Shown piece after piece: positions 1 through 8,729 of a stretch of DNA of 64,000 nt. The DNA is from Streptomyces spinoverrucosus. GTDB taxonomy: Bacteria > Actinomycetota > Actinomycetes > Streptomycetales > Streptomycetaceae. The stretch's first letter is position 1. Every line of letters begins with the position of its first letter. Made by a program: the position numbers and the translations under genes. The stretch is from the NCBI RefSeq assembly GCF_015712165.1, contig NZ_JADPZX010000001.1, positions 6,770,001 through 6,834,000 on the forward strand. Direction: 5' to 3'. The notes beneath the pieces were generated by a model. It did not search any database. It was given only the letters and a program-made list of their open reading frames with translations, and was not told the origin of the DNA.

Positions 1-87
1 GGACGTGTACCTGCACAAGGTCATCCGATCCTCATCCGATCCTGAAGGCATCCGACGACAGCCGCCCGCCGCGTAGGGTGGGCGCCC

Positions 88-438
88 ATGACCACCAGCA
101 ACACCACCACCGGTGACGTCGACCCGGCCGTCCGCGAGGAACTCTCCCGGCTGCGCGACAGCATCGACAACATCGACGCGGCCGTCGTCCACATGCTCGC
201 CGAGCGCTTCAAATGCACCCAGCAGGTCGGCCGCCTCAAGGCCGTGCACCGGCTGCCCCCCGCCGACCCGGCCCGTGAGGCACGGCAGATCGACCGGCTG
301 CGCGCCCTCGCCGAGAGCGCCAAGCTCGACCCAGGGTTCGCTGAAAAGTTTCTCAATTTCATCATCGGCGAAGTGATCAGGCACCACGAGCGCATCGCCG
401 AGGACACCGCGAACGGCACCTCGCCGACACTCGGCTGA
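88..438 (+). CDS. chorismate mutase (AroQ type)
   Basis: A 116-aa protein of the all-helical AroQ chorismate mutase family, which converts chorismate to prephenate for phenylalanine and tyrosine synthesis. Visible family features are the N-terminal helix LRDSIDNIDAAVVHMLAERF, the segment QQVGRLKAVHRLPPADPARE with the active-site Arg/Lys pattern, and the C-terminal helix FLNFIIGEVIRHHERI. It is a stand-alone domain with no attached regulatory or dehydratase domain, the usual size for the single-domain form. There is no ribosome-binding site. The hexamer TAGGGT at 74-79 lies 8 nt before the ATG, so the transcript may be leaderless. Family assignment is firm; the cytoplasmic role is inferred from family. 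Confidence 0.9.
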   Translation: MTTSNTTTGDVDPAVREELSRLRDSIDNIDAAVVHMLAERFKCTQQVGRLKAVHRLPPADPAREARQIDRLRALAESAKLDPGFAEKFLNFIIGEVIRHHERIAEDTANGTSPTLG

Positions 439-574
439 CCTCGGCGAACCCGACCCGGCACGGGACAGCGCGGCCCGGACGGGGCCGGCCGCGGCGCGCA
501 CTGATCGTCAACGGGCAACCACTGACCGTCAGTGCCTCGCATACTCTGGTGTCCACGCCGGAGGGAGTTCGGGC

Positions 575-1117
575 ATGGGGTCGGACACCAAGATCCTCAT
601 CGTCGACGACCACGAGGACACGCTGTACGCACTGGAGAGCGCCCTGGCCCCGCTCGGCTACGACCTCGGCCGCGCCACCAGCGGCGACGAGGCCCTGAAA
701 CAGGTGCTGCGCGGTCGGGTCGGACTGCTGCTGCTCGATGTGCGGATGCCCGGCGTCAGCGGCCTGGACGTGGTGCGCTACCTGCGCCGCCTGGAGCAGA
801 CCCAGCACATCCCGGTCGTCCTGCTCACCGGCTACGGCCCGGACCACGAACTGACCTCCGCCGCCTTCGGGCTGGGCGTCGCCGACCTCCTCATGAAACC
901 CGTCGACCCCTGGGCGCTGCGCACCAAGGTCCGCTACCTGTACGACGCCCACCAGCGCCACCAGGCGCTGGAACGCGAGGTCCGCGAACTGCGCGCCCTG
1001 ACCGAGTCCCGAGCGGAACCGAAGACCGAGTCCCGGGCCGAACTGGACAAGCCGGGCGCGCGCCTGCCCGGGCAGCGCGACCGGCGAGGGTCGACGCCGG
1101 CGCAGGACCGCACGTGA
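575..1117 (+). CDS. stand-alone response regulator receiver protein
   Basis: A 180-aa protein with one CheY-like receiver domain (about residues 6-125) and a charged C-terminal tail that may form a short coiled coil (about 128-150). The acidic pair D11/D12, the phospho-acceptor D55 in LLLLDVRMPG, the T in LLTGYG and the conserved K in LLMKPVD are all present, so phosphorylation should be possible. No DNA-binding or enzymatic output domain follows, so it probably acts through protein contacts. No sensor kinase gene is adjacent. The start has a GGAGGG-type ribosome-binding site about 10 nt upstream. Target and partner are unknown. Confidence 0.85.
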   Translation: MGSDTKILIVDDHEDTLYALESALAPLGYDLGRATSGDEALKQVLRGRVGLLLLDVRMPGVSGLDVVRYLRRLEQTQHIPVVLLTGYGPDHELTSAAFGLGVADLLMKPVDPWALRTKVRYLYDAHQRHQALEREVRELRALTESRAEPKTESRAELDKPGARLPGQRDRRGSTPAQDRT

Positions 1118-1175
1118 CCCCGCGAAACGACCCACCCCTGTCCCGCTGTCGGTGCCATCAGGCAGCATGTGATCC

Positions 1176-3659
1176 ATGTCCGTACTCACGCGCGACGAAG
1201 CGCAGACCCGTGCCCAGCTCATCGACGTCCGCCACTACACGATCGATCTCGACCTGACCACCGGTGACGAGACCTTCGACTCCCGTACGGTGATCGGGTT
1301 CACCGCGCGCACGGACGCGGACACCTTCGTCGAGCTGAAACCCGCCGAGCTGCGCTCGGTCACCCTGGACGGACAGCCTCTCGACCCCGAAACCCTCGAC
1401 GGCAACCGCCTGCCCCTGAAGAACCTCACCGCCGGCGACCACGAACTGCGCGTCGACGCCGCCATGCGCTACTCCCGCACCGGCGAGGGCATGCACCGCT
1501 TCACCGACCCCACCGACGGCGAGACATACGTCTACACCCAGCTGTTCCTGGACGACGTCCAACGCGTCTTCGCCGCCTTCGACCAGCCCGACCTGAAGGC
1601 CGTCTTCGAGCTGACGGTGAAGGCCCCCGAGGGCTGGACCGTCCTCGCCAACGGCATCACCGAGCACACCGACGGCGTGTGGAAGGCCGCACCGACCCCG
1701 CCGATCTCCACCTACCTCGTCGCCGTCGCCGCCGGCCCCTGGCACTCCGTGCGCACCGAACACCGCGGCCTGCCCTTCGGCATCCACTGCCGCCGCTCGC
1801 TCGCTCCCCACCTGGACGCGGACGCCGACGAGATCCTCGACGTCACACGCGCCTGCTTCGACCGCTACCACGAGAAGTTCGAGGAGCCCTACCCCTTCGA
1901 CTCCTACGACCAGGCGTTCGTCCCCGAGTTCAACGCCGGCGCCATGGAGAACCCCGGACTGGTGACCTTCCGCGACGAGTTCGTCTACCGGTCCGCCGTC
2001 ACCGACGCCGAGCGGCAGACCCGCGCGATGGTCATCGCCCACGAGATGGCCCACATGTGGTTCGGCGACCTCGTCACCCTCAAGTGGTGGGACGACATCT
2101 GGCTGAACGAGTCCTTCGCCGAGTACATGGGCTACCAGACCCTCACCGAGGCCACCCGCTTCACCGACACATGGACCGACTTCGGCGTCGTCCGCAAGGG
2201 CTGGGGCTACGACGCCGACCAGCGCCCCTCCACCCACCCCGTCGCCCCCGAGGCCGTCCCCGACACCGCCTCCGCCCTGCTCAACTTCGACGGCATCTCC
2301 TACGCCAAGGGCGCCTCCGCCCTGCGCCAACTCGTCACCTGGCTCGGCGAGAAGGACTTCCTCGCCGGCATCAACACCCACTTCACCCGGCACCGGTTCG
2401 GCAACGCCACCCTCGCCGACTTCATCGACTCCCTCGCCGCCGCCACCGAACGCGACGTCCCCGCCTGGGCCGACGCCTGGCTGCGCACCACCGGCGTCGA
2501 CACCCTCACCCCGCGCATCACCACCGGCGACAACGGCACCTGCACCCTCACCGTCGACCACACCGGCAGCCGCCCCCACCGCATCGCCGTCGGCCTCTAC
2601 GACCAGGACCTCGGCGACGAGGGCCGCCTCACCCTGCGCGCCCGCCTCGACCTCGACATCCCGCACCCCGACGGCCTCCCCATCGGCAAGCGCCCCGCCC
2701 TGCTCCTCCTCAACGACGGCGACCTCACCTACGCCAAGGTCCGCTTCGACCCGCGCTCCTTCCAGACCGTGCGCGAGGAACTGTCCGGCCTGCCCGACCC
2801 CCTCACCCGCGCGGTCGTGTGGAACGCCCTCAGGGACGCGGTCCGCGACGCCGAACTCCCCCCCACCGCCTACCTGGAGACTGCCCGCGCCCACCTGCCG
2901 CACGAGAGCGACCTCGCCCTCGTCCAGGGCGTCCTCGGCTTCGCCATCCACCAGATCGCCGACCGCTACCTCACCCCCGAGGAGCGCCCCGCCGCCCTGA
3001 GCACCCTCTCCGCCCTCTGCCGCGACCTGCTGCGCCGCACCGAGGACGGCGACAACCCCGGCCTGCGCCTGCTCGCCGTACGCCACTTCATCGACGTCGC
3101 CGCCCACCCCGACACCATCGCCGCCTGGTTCGCCGACGGCATCGTCCCCGGCGGCCCCGGGCTCGACCCCGAGCTGCGCTGGCGCATCCTCGGCCGCCTC
3201 GCCGTCCTCGGCGCCACGGACGAGAACGCCATCGCCGCCGAACTCGACCGCGACCCGAGCGCCACCGGCCAGGAGGGCGCCGCCCGCTGTCGCGCCGCCC
3301 TGCCCGACCCGCAGGCCAAGCAGACGGCCTGGGAGGCGATGTTCGCGCACGACGAGCTGTCCAACTACCTGTTCACGGCCACCGCCCAGGGCTTCTGGCA
3401 GCCTGAACAGGCCGAACTGGTCCGCCAGTACGTGCCGCGCTACTACGAGGACGCCCTCGCCCTCGCGGCCCGCCGCGGCCCCGCCATGGCCGAGGCCGCC
3501 GGCAGGTGGGCCTTCCCCGCCCACGCCGTCGACACCGAGACCCTGCGGCTGGGCGAGGAGTGCCTGCGCGACGCCGAGCCGACACCGGCGCTGCGGCGGA
3601 AGCTCGTCGATCAACTCGACGATCTGGCGAGGGCGTTGCGGGTGAGGGGAACCGCCTAG
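1176..3659 (+). CDS. pepN: aminopeptidase N (M1 zinc metallopeptidase)
   Basis: An 827-aa M1-family aminopeptidase that removes N-terminal residues from peptides. The substrate N-terminus recognition motif GAMEN is at residues 255-259. The zinc site HEMAH is at 289-293, with the third ligand E312 in NESFAEY, the canonical HExxH-18-E arrangement. The length matches actinobacterial PepN, including the C-terminal helical ERAP1-like domain. No signal peptide is seen, so it should be cytosolic. The ATG has no clear ribosome-binding site. It is followed by a terminator-like hairpin at 3734-3753. Family and activity are secure; physiological substrates are not visible. Confidence 0.95.
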   Translation: MSVLTRDEAQTRAQLIDVRHYTIDLDLTTGDETFDSRTVIGFTARTDADTFVELKPAELRSVTLDGQPLDPETLDGNRLPLKNLTAGDHELRVDAAMRYSRTGEGMHRFTDPTDGETYVYTQLFLDDVQRVFAAFDQPDLKAVFELTVKAPEGWTVLANGITEHTDGVWKAAPTPPISTYLVAVAAGPWHSVRTEHRGLPFGIHCRRSLAPHLDADADEILDVTRACFDRYHEKFEEPYPFDSYDQAFVPEFNAGAMENPGLVTFRDEFVYRSAVTDAERQTRAMVIAHEMAHMWFGDLVTLKWWDDIWLNESFAEYMGYQTLTEATRFTDTWTDFGVVRKGWGYDADQRPSTHPVAPEAVPDTASALLNFDGISYAKGASALRQLVTWLGEKDFLAGINTHFTRHRFGNATLADFIDSLAAATERDVPAWADAWLRTTGVDTLTPRITTGDNGTCTLTVDHTGSRPHRIAVGLYDQDLGDEGRLTLRARLDLDIPHPDGLPIGKRPALLLLNDGDLTYAKVRFDPRSFQTVREELSGLPDPLTRAVVWNALRDAVRDAELPPTAYLETARAHLPHESDLALVQGVLGFAIHQIADRYLTPEERPAALSTLSALCRDLLRRTEDGDNPGLRLLAVRHFIDVAAHPDTIAAWFADGIVPGGPGLDPELRWRILGRLAVLGATDENAIAAELDRDPSATGQEGAARCRAALPDPQAKQTAWEAMFAHDELSNYLFTATAQGFWQPEQAELVRQYVPRYYEDALALAARRGPAMAEAAGRWAFPAHAVDTETLRLGEECLRDAEPTPALRRKLVDQLDDLARALRVRGTA

Positions 3660-3689
3660 CTCTTCAGCGCCGGGCGGTATCTCAGCCCG

Positions 3690-3760
3690 TCCGGCGTTTG
3701 AGGACGAGGCCCGTCCAGGGCCGAAGCGGGGGCCTGGGGGCGGCAGCCCCCAGCGACGCC
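3690..3760. repeat. Streptomyces interspersed palindromic intergenic element
   Basis: The gap after pepN carries the sequence beginning CAGCCCGTCCGGCGTTTGAG and a GC-rich hairpin, a combination I recognise from memory as a common intergenic repeat in Streptomyces genomes. Only one copy occurs in this window, so its repeat status rests on recall rather than on the window. Confidence 0.5.
3734..3753 (+). terminator. terminator-like hairpin after pepN
   Basis: Perfect 8-bp stem CTGGGGGC/GCCCCCAG with loop GGCA, 74 nt after the pepN stop. There is no U-tract, as usual for Streptomyces hairpin terminators. It would separate pepN from the decarboxylase gene. Confidence 0.55.
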
Positions 3761-3768
3761 CGCACCAA

Positions 3769-3832
3769 CGCCGGGAAGCGAAAACGTCGGGAAGCGAAAA
3801 CGCCGGGAAACGAAAACGCCGGGAAGCGTAAA
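3769..3832. repeat. 16-bp tandem repeat, four copies
   Basis: Four head-to-tail 16-bp units of the form CGCCGGGAAGCGAAAA, differing by one base each, occupy 3769-3784, 3785-3800, 3801-3816 and 3817-3832. They lie 81 bp upstream of the decarboxylase start. They could be a reiterated binding site or simple slippage products; nothing here decides. Confidence 0.85.
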
Positions 3833-3913
3833 CCGCCGGGCTCATTACCCCCTTCGGGTCGTTCTACCCGCACGTTTCGGGCGCGTCGCCCCATCCGCGT
3901 ACAAGCTGGGTAC

Positions 3914-5272
3914 ATGCCCACGCCGCCCCTCGCCTCCGGCCCCTCGGGCCCCGGCGCCCTGCGGCCGCTGCTCGACACCGTGCTCGACGCGCTGGACGCC
4001 GGCGGCCGGGCACGGGGCGGCCCCCTCCCGGCGGGCGGCCCGGAGGCCGTGACCGCGCGGATGCGGGACACGCTGGGGGACGTACTGCCGGACGAGGGCG
4101 ACCCTGACGCCCTGCGCGCCCTCGTGCACGCCCTCGCCGAGGGCGCCGCCGACCCGGCCGACCCGCTGTGCGCCGGCCATCTGCACTGCCCGCCCCTCGC
4201 CGTCGCCACCGCCGCCGACCTCGCCGTCGGCGCCCTCAACGCCTCCCTGGACTCCTGGGACCAGGCCCCGGCCGCCTCCGCCCTGGAAGCCCTCGTCACG
4301 CGGGCGCTCGCCGAGACGGCCGGCGCCGCCGACTGCCTCGTCACCACCGGCGGCACCGAGTCCAACCAACTCGCCCTGCTGCTCGCCCGCGAGGCACACG
4401 GCGGCAACGTCCACCTGGTCACCGGCGCGGGCGCCCACCACTCGCTCACCCGCGCCGCCTGGCTGCTCGGCCTGCCCCAACCCGTCACCGTCCCCGCCCC
4501 GGCCGGAACCCTCGACCCGGCCGCCCTGGACGAGGCCCTCACCGAACTGCCCCGCCCCGTGCTGGTCGCCGCCACCGCCGGCACCACCGACGCCGGGCTC
4601 ATCGACCCGCTGCCCGAGATCGCCGCCCTGTGCCGCACCCACCGGGCCCGGCTGCACATCGACGCCGCGTACGGCGGCGGGCTGCTGTTCAGCGAACGGC
4701 ACCGCCACCGGCTCACCGGACTCGACGCCGCCGACACCGTCACCCTCGACCTGCACAAACTCGGCTGGCAGCCGATCGCCGCCGGCCTGCTCACCGTCCG
4801 CGACGCCCGCGACCTCACCGCCCTGCACCAGCGCGCCGACTACCTCAACGCCGACGACGACACCGAGGCCGGTCTCCCCGACCTGCTGAGCCGCTCCCTG
4901 CACACCACCCGGCGCCCGGACATCCTCAAGATCGCCGTCACGCTGAGAACCCTCGGCCGGAGCGGGCTCGGCACACTGGTCGACCAGGTGTGCGAGCGCG
5001 CCGACGATCTGGCCCGGCTCATCACCGCACACCCGGCCTTCGAACTGTACGACCGGCCCACCATCAGCACGGTCCTGTTCCGGCCCGCCGGTGCCACGGA
5101 CGACACCGTGGCCGCCGTACGCCGAAGCCTCCTCAACGACGGCCGCGCGGTCCTCGGCCGCGCCCGGCTGAACGGCCGGCTCTGGCTCAAGGCCACCCTC
5201 CTCAACCCCCACACCAGGCCAGACGACCTGGCCGCCCTCCTGACACTGGTGGAAGGACACACCCCCCGATGA
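3914..5272 (+). CDS. PLP-dependent group II decarboxylase (DesA-like diamine-forming)
   Basis: A 452-aa pyridoxal-phosphate decarboxylase of the aromatic-amino-acid/lysine/2,4-diaminobutyrate group. It shows TTGGTESNQLALL (phosphate region), HIDAAYGGG (the Asp that contacts the PLP nitrogen) and DLHKLGWQP, whose Lys should carry PLP. The segment RADYLNADDD resembles siderophore lysine decarboxylases such as DesA. The ATG at 3914 was chosen over longer in-frame extensions because the family N-terminus begins there and CAAGCT at 3902-3907 sits 6 nt before it (leaderless-type). Its stop overlaps the next start (ATGA), so the two are translationally coupled. The likely product is cadaverine or another diamine; substrate is inferred. 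Confidence 0.85.
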   Translation: MPTPPLASGPSGPGALRPLLDTVLDALDAGGRARGGPLPAGGPEAVTARMRDTLGDVLPDEGDPDALRALVHALAEGAADPADPLCAGHLHCPPLAVATAADLAVGALNASLDSWDQAPAASALEALVTRALAETAGAADCLVTTGGTESNQLALLLAREAHGGNVHLVTGAGAHHSLTRAAWLLGLPQPVTVPAPAGTLDPAALDEALTELPRPVLVAATAGTTDAGLIDPLPEIAALCRTHRARLHIDAAYGGGLLFSERHRHRLTGLDAADTVTLDLHKLGWQPIAAGLLTVRDARDLTALHQRADYLNADDDTEAGLPDLLSRSLHTTRRPDILKIAVTLRTLGRSGLGTLVDQVCERADDLARLITAHPAFELYDRPTISTVLFRPAGATDDTVAAVRRSLLNDGRAVLGRARLNGRLWLKATLLNPHTRPDDLAALLTLVEGHTPR

Positions 5273-6756
5273 CCCGCCCGACCCACCCGCCGACCACACC
5301 ACCGGCCACCCCTGAAGCGAACCCGGCCGCCGCCCCGCACCCGGCTCCCCACGAAGTCGAGGCTCTCCGCGACCTGGTCGGCATCGGCATCGGCCCGCTC
5401 AACCTCTCCCTCGCCGCACTCGCCCACCCCCTCGCCGAACTCGACGCCGTCTTCTACGAACAGCGCCCCACCTTCGACTGGCACCCCGGCCTCCTCATCG
5501 ACGGCGCCACCATCCAGGTCCCGTTCCTCGCCGACCTGGTGACCCTCGCCGATCCCGCCAGCCCCTGGTCCTTCCTCAACTACCTCAAAACCCGCGAGCG
5601 GCTCTTCCCCTTCTACTTCGCCGAGCGCTTCCACATCCAGCGCACCGAGTACGACGCCTACTGCCGCTGGGTGGCCGAGAACCTCCCCGGACTCCACTTC
5701 CGCCACCAGGTAGACGCCGTCCGCTGGAACGCCGAACGCGATGTCTTCGAGGTCGACTACACCCGACTCGACGCCGAGGCCGACGCCGACGCAGGGGCCG
5801 AGTCCCTCGGCCGTACGTACACCAGGAACATCGTCCTCGGCATCGGCACCGAGCCCTACGTCCCCGACCCGCTCAGGCCCCTCGTCGACGCACCCGGCGT
5901 ACCCGTGATCCACGCCGCCGACTACCTCGACCACCGCGCCACCCTGCTCGCCGCCGAACACGTCACCGTCGTCGGCTCAGGACAGTCCGGCGCCGAGGTC
6001 TTCCTCGACCTGCTGCGACACCGCCCGGCAGGGCGGGAGAAACTGCACTGGATCGGCCGCAGCCCCGCCTTCGCGCCCATGGAGTACTCCAAGCTCGGCC
6101 TGGAACACTTCACCCCCGACTACACGCGCTACTTCCACGCCCTGACCGAGCCGGTCCGCGAGGAACTCGTCGCAGCACAGTGGCAGCTCCACAGGGGCAT
6201 CGACGCCGGCACCATCGCCGCCATCCACGACGAGCTCTACCGGCGCAACCTGGGCGGCGGCTGGCCCGACGCCGTCCTCACCCCCGGCGTCCGCGTCCGC
6301 ACCGCCGGCCGGATCGCCACCAGCAGGGTCGAACTTCATCTCGAACACCTCCAGCAGGGCACTCGCTCCCGGCTCGCCACCGACGCCGTCGTCCTCGCCA
6401 CCGGCTACCGCGAACGCCCCCTGACCCGCCTCCTCGCCGGCCTCGACCCCTATCTGCGCCGCGACAGCCACGAACGCCCCCGCGTCGACGAGGACTTCCG
6501 CCTGGTCCTCGACCCCTCCGTCACCGGAGCGGCCTACGTCCTGAACACCTCACTCCACACCCACGGCGTCGGCACCCCCGACCTCGGCCTCGCCGCCTGG
6601 CGCAGCGCCACCATCCTCAACACGCTGACCGGCAAGGAGTCGTACCCGCTGCCGCAGCGCACCGCGTTCACCACCTTCGGCCTGGACCAGCCCCGCTCCC
6701 AGGTCCCGCCCGCCCGGCACCCGGGGGCGCTCACCCCCCTGCGGGACGGGACCTGA
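5269..6756 (+). CDS. diamine/amino acid N-monooxygenase (IucD/SidA/DesB family)
   Basis: A 495-aa FAD- and NADPH-dependent N-hydroxylase. The FAD-binding glycine motif GIGIGPLNLSLA is near residue 40, the NADPH motif VVGSGQSGAEV is near 230, and the family's C-terminal VVLATGY motif is near 375. Such enzymes hydroxylate the terminal amine of lysine, ornithine or a diamine. Coupling to the decarboxylase gene by a 4-nt overlap points to a diamine substrate, as in desferrioxamine biosynthesis. The expected next genes, an acyltransferase and an NIS synthetase (DesC/DesD), are absent. The next gene is a nucleotidase on the other strand. No iron-box-like 19-bp palindrome was found upstream of the pair. 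Confidence 0.88.
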   Translation: MTRPTHPPTTPPATPEANPAAAPHPAPHEVEALRDLVGIGIGPLNLSLAALAHPLAELDAVFYEQRPTFDWHPGLLIDGATIQVPFLADLVTLADPASPWSFLNYLKTRERLFPFYFAERFHIQRTEYDAYCRWVAENLPGLHFRHQVDAVRWNAERDVFEVDYTRLDAEADADAGAESLGRTYTRNIVLGIGTEPYVPDPLRPLVDAPGVPVIHAADYLDHRATLLAAEHVTVVGSGQSGAEVFLDLLRHRPAGREKLHWIGRSPAFAPMEYSKLGLEHFTPDYTRYFHALTEPVREELVAAQWQLHRGIDAGTIAAIHDELYRRNLGGGWPDAVLTPGVRVRTAGRIATSRVELHLEHLQQGTRSRLATDAVVLATGYRERPLTRLLAGLDPYLRRDSHERPRVDEDFRLVLDPSVTGAAYVLNTSLHTHGVGTPDLGLAAWRSATILNTLTGKESYPLPQRTAFTTFGLDQPRSQVPPARHPGALTPLRDGT

Positions 6757-6769
6757 GAGCCACGAAGGC

Positions 6770-8566
6770 TCAGAACACCGGCGTGCCGTCCCGCGTGAGC
6801 TTCCAGTCCACCGACGCGAAGTCCTTCGGATCCAGCACACCCTTCGCGGTCACCCACTCCGCGATCCGGGTGCGGATCTCCGTCGACTCCGACCACAACT
6901 CCGGAGCCGACGCCACATGCGGGAACGCGCCTCCGCCGTTGGCACGGTAGTTGTTCACCGCCAGCACGAACCGCTGGGCATCGTCCAGCGCGGCACCCCC
7001 GAAGGCCAGATTCCTGATCCGCGACCCGGCCGGCCGGGCGATGTCGATCTCGTACGTCAGCCCCGACACATAGTCGTAGTTGTAGTCCGGGCGGCCGCCC
7101 GCGTTGGTCAGCTTCTCCACGTCGACCGGCGCGCCGGCCGCCGTCTGCACGAAGTACTCCGCCGAGTACTCCAGGTACGCCCGCAGCTGCGCGCCCGTCA
7201 TCAACTTGGCGACCAGCGTGTTGTCGTACACATACAGGCTCGACAGATCCCGGATCGTCACATCACCGGCCGGGATCTCGGACGTCCGCGAGAACGGCGA
7301 CGCCTGCGCGAGCACCGGCAGCGACGCGTACTCGGTGCCCGCCAGGGCCGCCCGGACGACGTCCTCCTGCACCTTGGTGATCAGATCGATGATCGGGGCG
7401 TCCCGGTAGCGGGCCTCGACCGTCGTCAGCGTCTCGGTCGCGGTGCCGACGACCTGGTTGACGTACTCCACGACCTTCGCGTGCTCGTCCGACAACAGCT
7501 TCGTGATCCTCGGGTCGTCCTCGACCGTGTTCGAATTCCGCAGCGATGCCTTGACCGACTCGACCTGCCAGCGGCCCTTGTCGAAGACCAGCTCGAAGTC
7601 GAACAGCGTCAGCCGTTCGGCGTAGCACAGCGGTTCGGACAGGACGACCGACCTGCCGGTCTGCTCGTTCGTGACCAGCAGCTCCTCGATCTCCACATGC
7701 GCGTGACCGACCAGGATCGCGTCGATGCCCGGCACCTGCCGGGCCACGTTGGCGGCGGCGTTCTCCACGTACGGCAACTGATCGCCGTACGACGACGTGC
7801 CCGAGGAACCGCTGTGCGCGGAGACCACCACCACGTCCGCACCCATCGACCTCAGCTTCGGCACCCACTTCGCCGCCTGCTCCTCCAGACCCGGGAAGAC
7901 CAGCTTGCCCTGCACATACGCCTTGTCCCAGATCGCGATGCCGGGATTCGTCAGCCCCAGCACGGCGACCTTCACCGGCGGGGCACCCGGCACGCGGAAC
8001 GTCTTCATGAAGTACGGCGGGAAGGCCGGCCGCAGCGTCTTCGCGTCTACGGCGTTGGCGCCGAGCAGCGGGAACCGGCACTGCTCCTCGAACCGGCGCA
8101 GCGTCTCGATGCCGTAGTTGAACTCGTGGTTGCCGAGCGCCACCGCGTCGTACCCGATGGCGTTCATCGCCTGCGCCATCGGGTGCACCGGGCCGCCCTT
8201 GGCGGTGATCGGGTCGACCTTCGCGTAGTAGTACGTCAGCGGGGTGCCCTGGATGGTGTCGCCCGCGTCCAGCAGCAGCGTGTTGCGGCGGCCCTTCTCC
8301 TTGCGCACCTGGTTCACCAGCGTCGAGATCCGGGCCAGGCCCTGGACGTTGCCCTTGGCGTCGGAGTACTCCGCGTCCTTGAAGTAGTCCCAGTTGAAGA
8401 TGTGACCGTGCAGGTCGGTGGTGCCCATGACGGTGATGGAGTACCGCTTGGGGCGCTTCCTCCTGTCTTGTGCCGCCTCCGCCGGTGCCGCGGCCGCGCC
8501 GGCCATCGCCACCCCCGCCCCGGTCGCGGCGGACTTCTTCAGGAACTTCCGGCGGTTCAACGGCAT
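6770..8566 (-). CDS. Tat-exported 5'-nucleotidase / 2',3'-cyclic phosphodiesterase
   Basis: A 598-aa secreted metallophosphoesterase of the UshA/5'-nucleotidase family, which hydrolyses extracellular nucleotides. The N-terminus NRRKFLKK plus a hydrophobic Ala/Gly stretch and APAEA is a twin-arginine signal (R5-R6). The metallophosphatase domain shows TTDLHGH, LLLDAGDTIQGT, ALGNHEF and VGHAHVE metal-binding motifs. The C-terminal nucleotidase domain contains DNTLV and a VNNYRANGGGAFP substrate loop. It faces the N-monooxygenase gene convergently with only 13 bp between, so no independent terminator is visible there. The likely role is phosphate or nucleoside scavenging. Confidence 0.93.
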   Translation of the reverse strand: MPLNRRKFLKKSAATGAGVAMAGAAAAPAEAAQDRRKRPKRYSITVMGTTDLHGHIFNWDYFKDAEYSDAKGNVQGLARISTLVNQVRKEKGRRNTLLLDAGDTIQGTPLTYYYAKVDPITAKGGPVHPMAQAMNAIGYDAVALGNHEFNYGIETLRRFEEQCRFPLLGANAVDAKTLRPAFPPYFMKTFRVPGAPPVKVAVLGLTNPGIAIWDKAYVQGKLVFPGLEEQAAKWVPKLRSMGADVVVVSAHSGSSGTSSYGDQLPYVENAAANVARQVPGIDAILVGHAHVEIEELLVTNEQTGRSVVLSEPLCYAERLTLFDFELVFDKGRWQVESVKASLRNSNTVEDDPRITKLLSDEHAKVVEYVNQVVGTATETLTTVEARYRDAPIIDLITKVQEDVVRAALAGTEYASLPVLAQASPFSRTSEIPAGDVTIRDLSSLYVYDNTLVAKLMTGAQLRAYLEYSAEYFVQTAAGAPVDVEKLTNAGGRPDYNYDYVSGLTYEIDIARPAGSRIRNLAFGGAALDDAQRFVLAVNNYRANGGGAFPHVASAPELWSESTEIRTRIAEWVTAKGVLDPKDFASVDWKLTRDGTPVF

Positions 8567-8729
8567 GTGGGGAACTCCAGGGGTCAGGGTCGATCAGGGT
8601 CGAAGGCTCGAACAGAAACAACGCGCGTAGATTCTGACCCGGACATGACCGCCCCCAACAGTCCCCACACGTTGCGATCTGATGACCCGCCAGGACCACA
8701 ACCCACCCAGCGGTGACAGAGTGGGACGT

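Noticed and set aside
1158..3845. An 895-codon open frame on the minus strand opposite pepN
   Set aside because: It is the antisense shadow of a high-GC gene: Gly/Val/Glu-rich with no domain, while the plus strand encodes an unambiguous M1 peptidase.
3833..3913. Iron-box (DmdR/IdeR-type) operator before the siderophore-like pair
   Set aside because: No TTAGGTTAGG-like palindrome is present in the gap; the region is GC-rich throughout apart from the 16-bp repeats.
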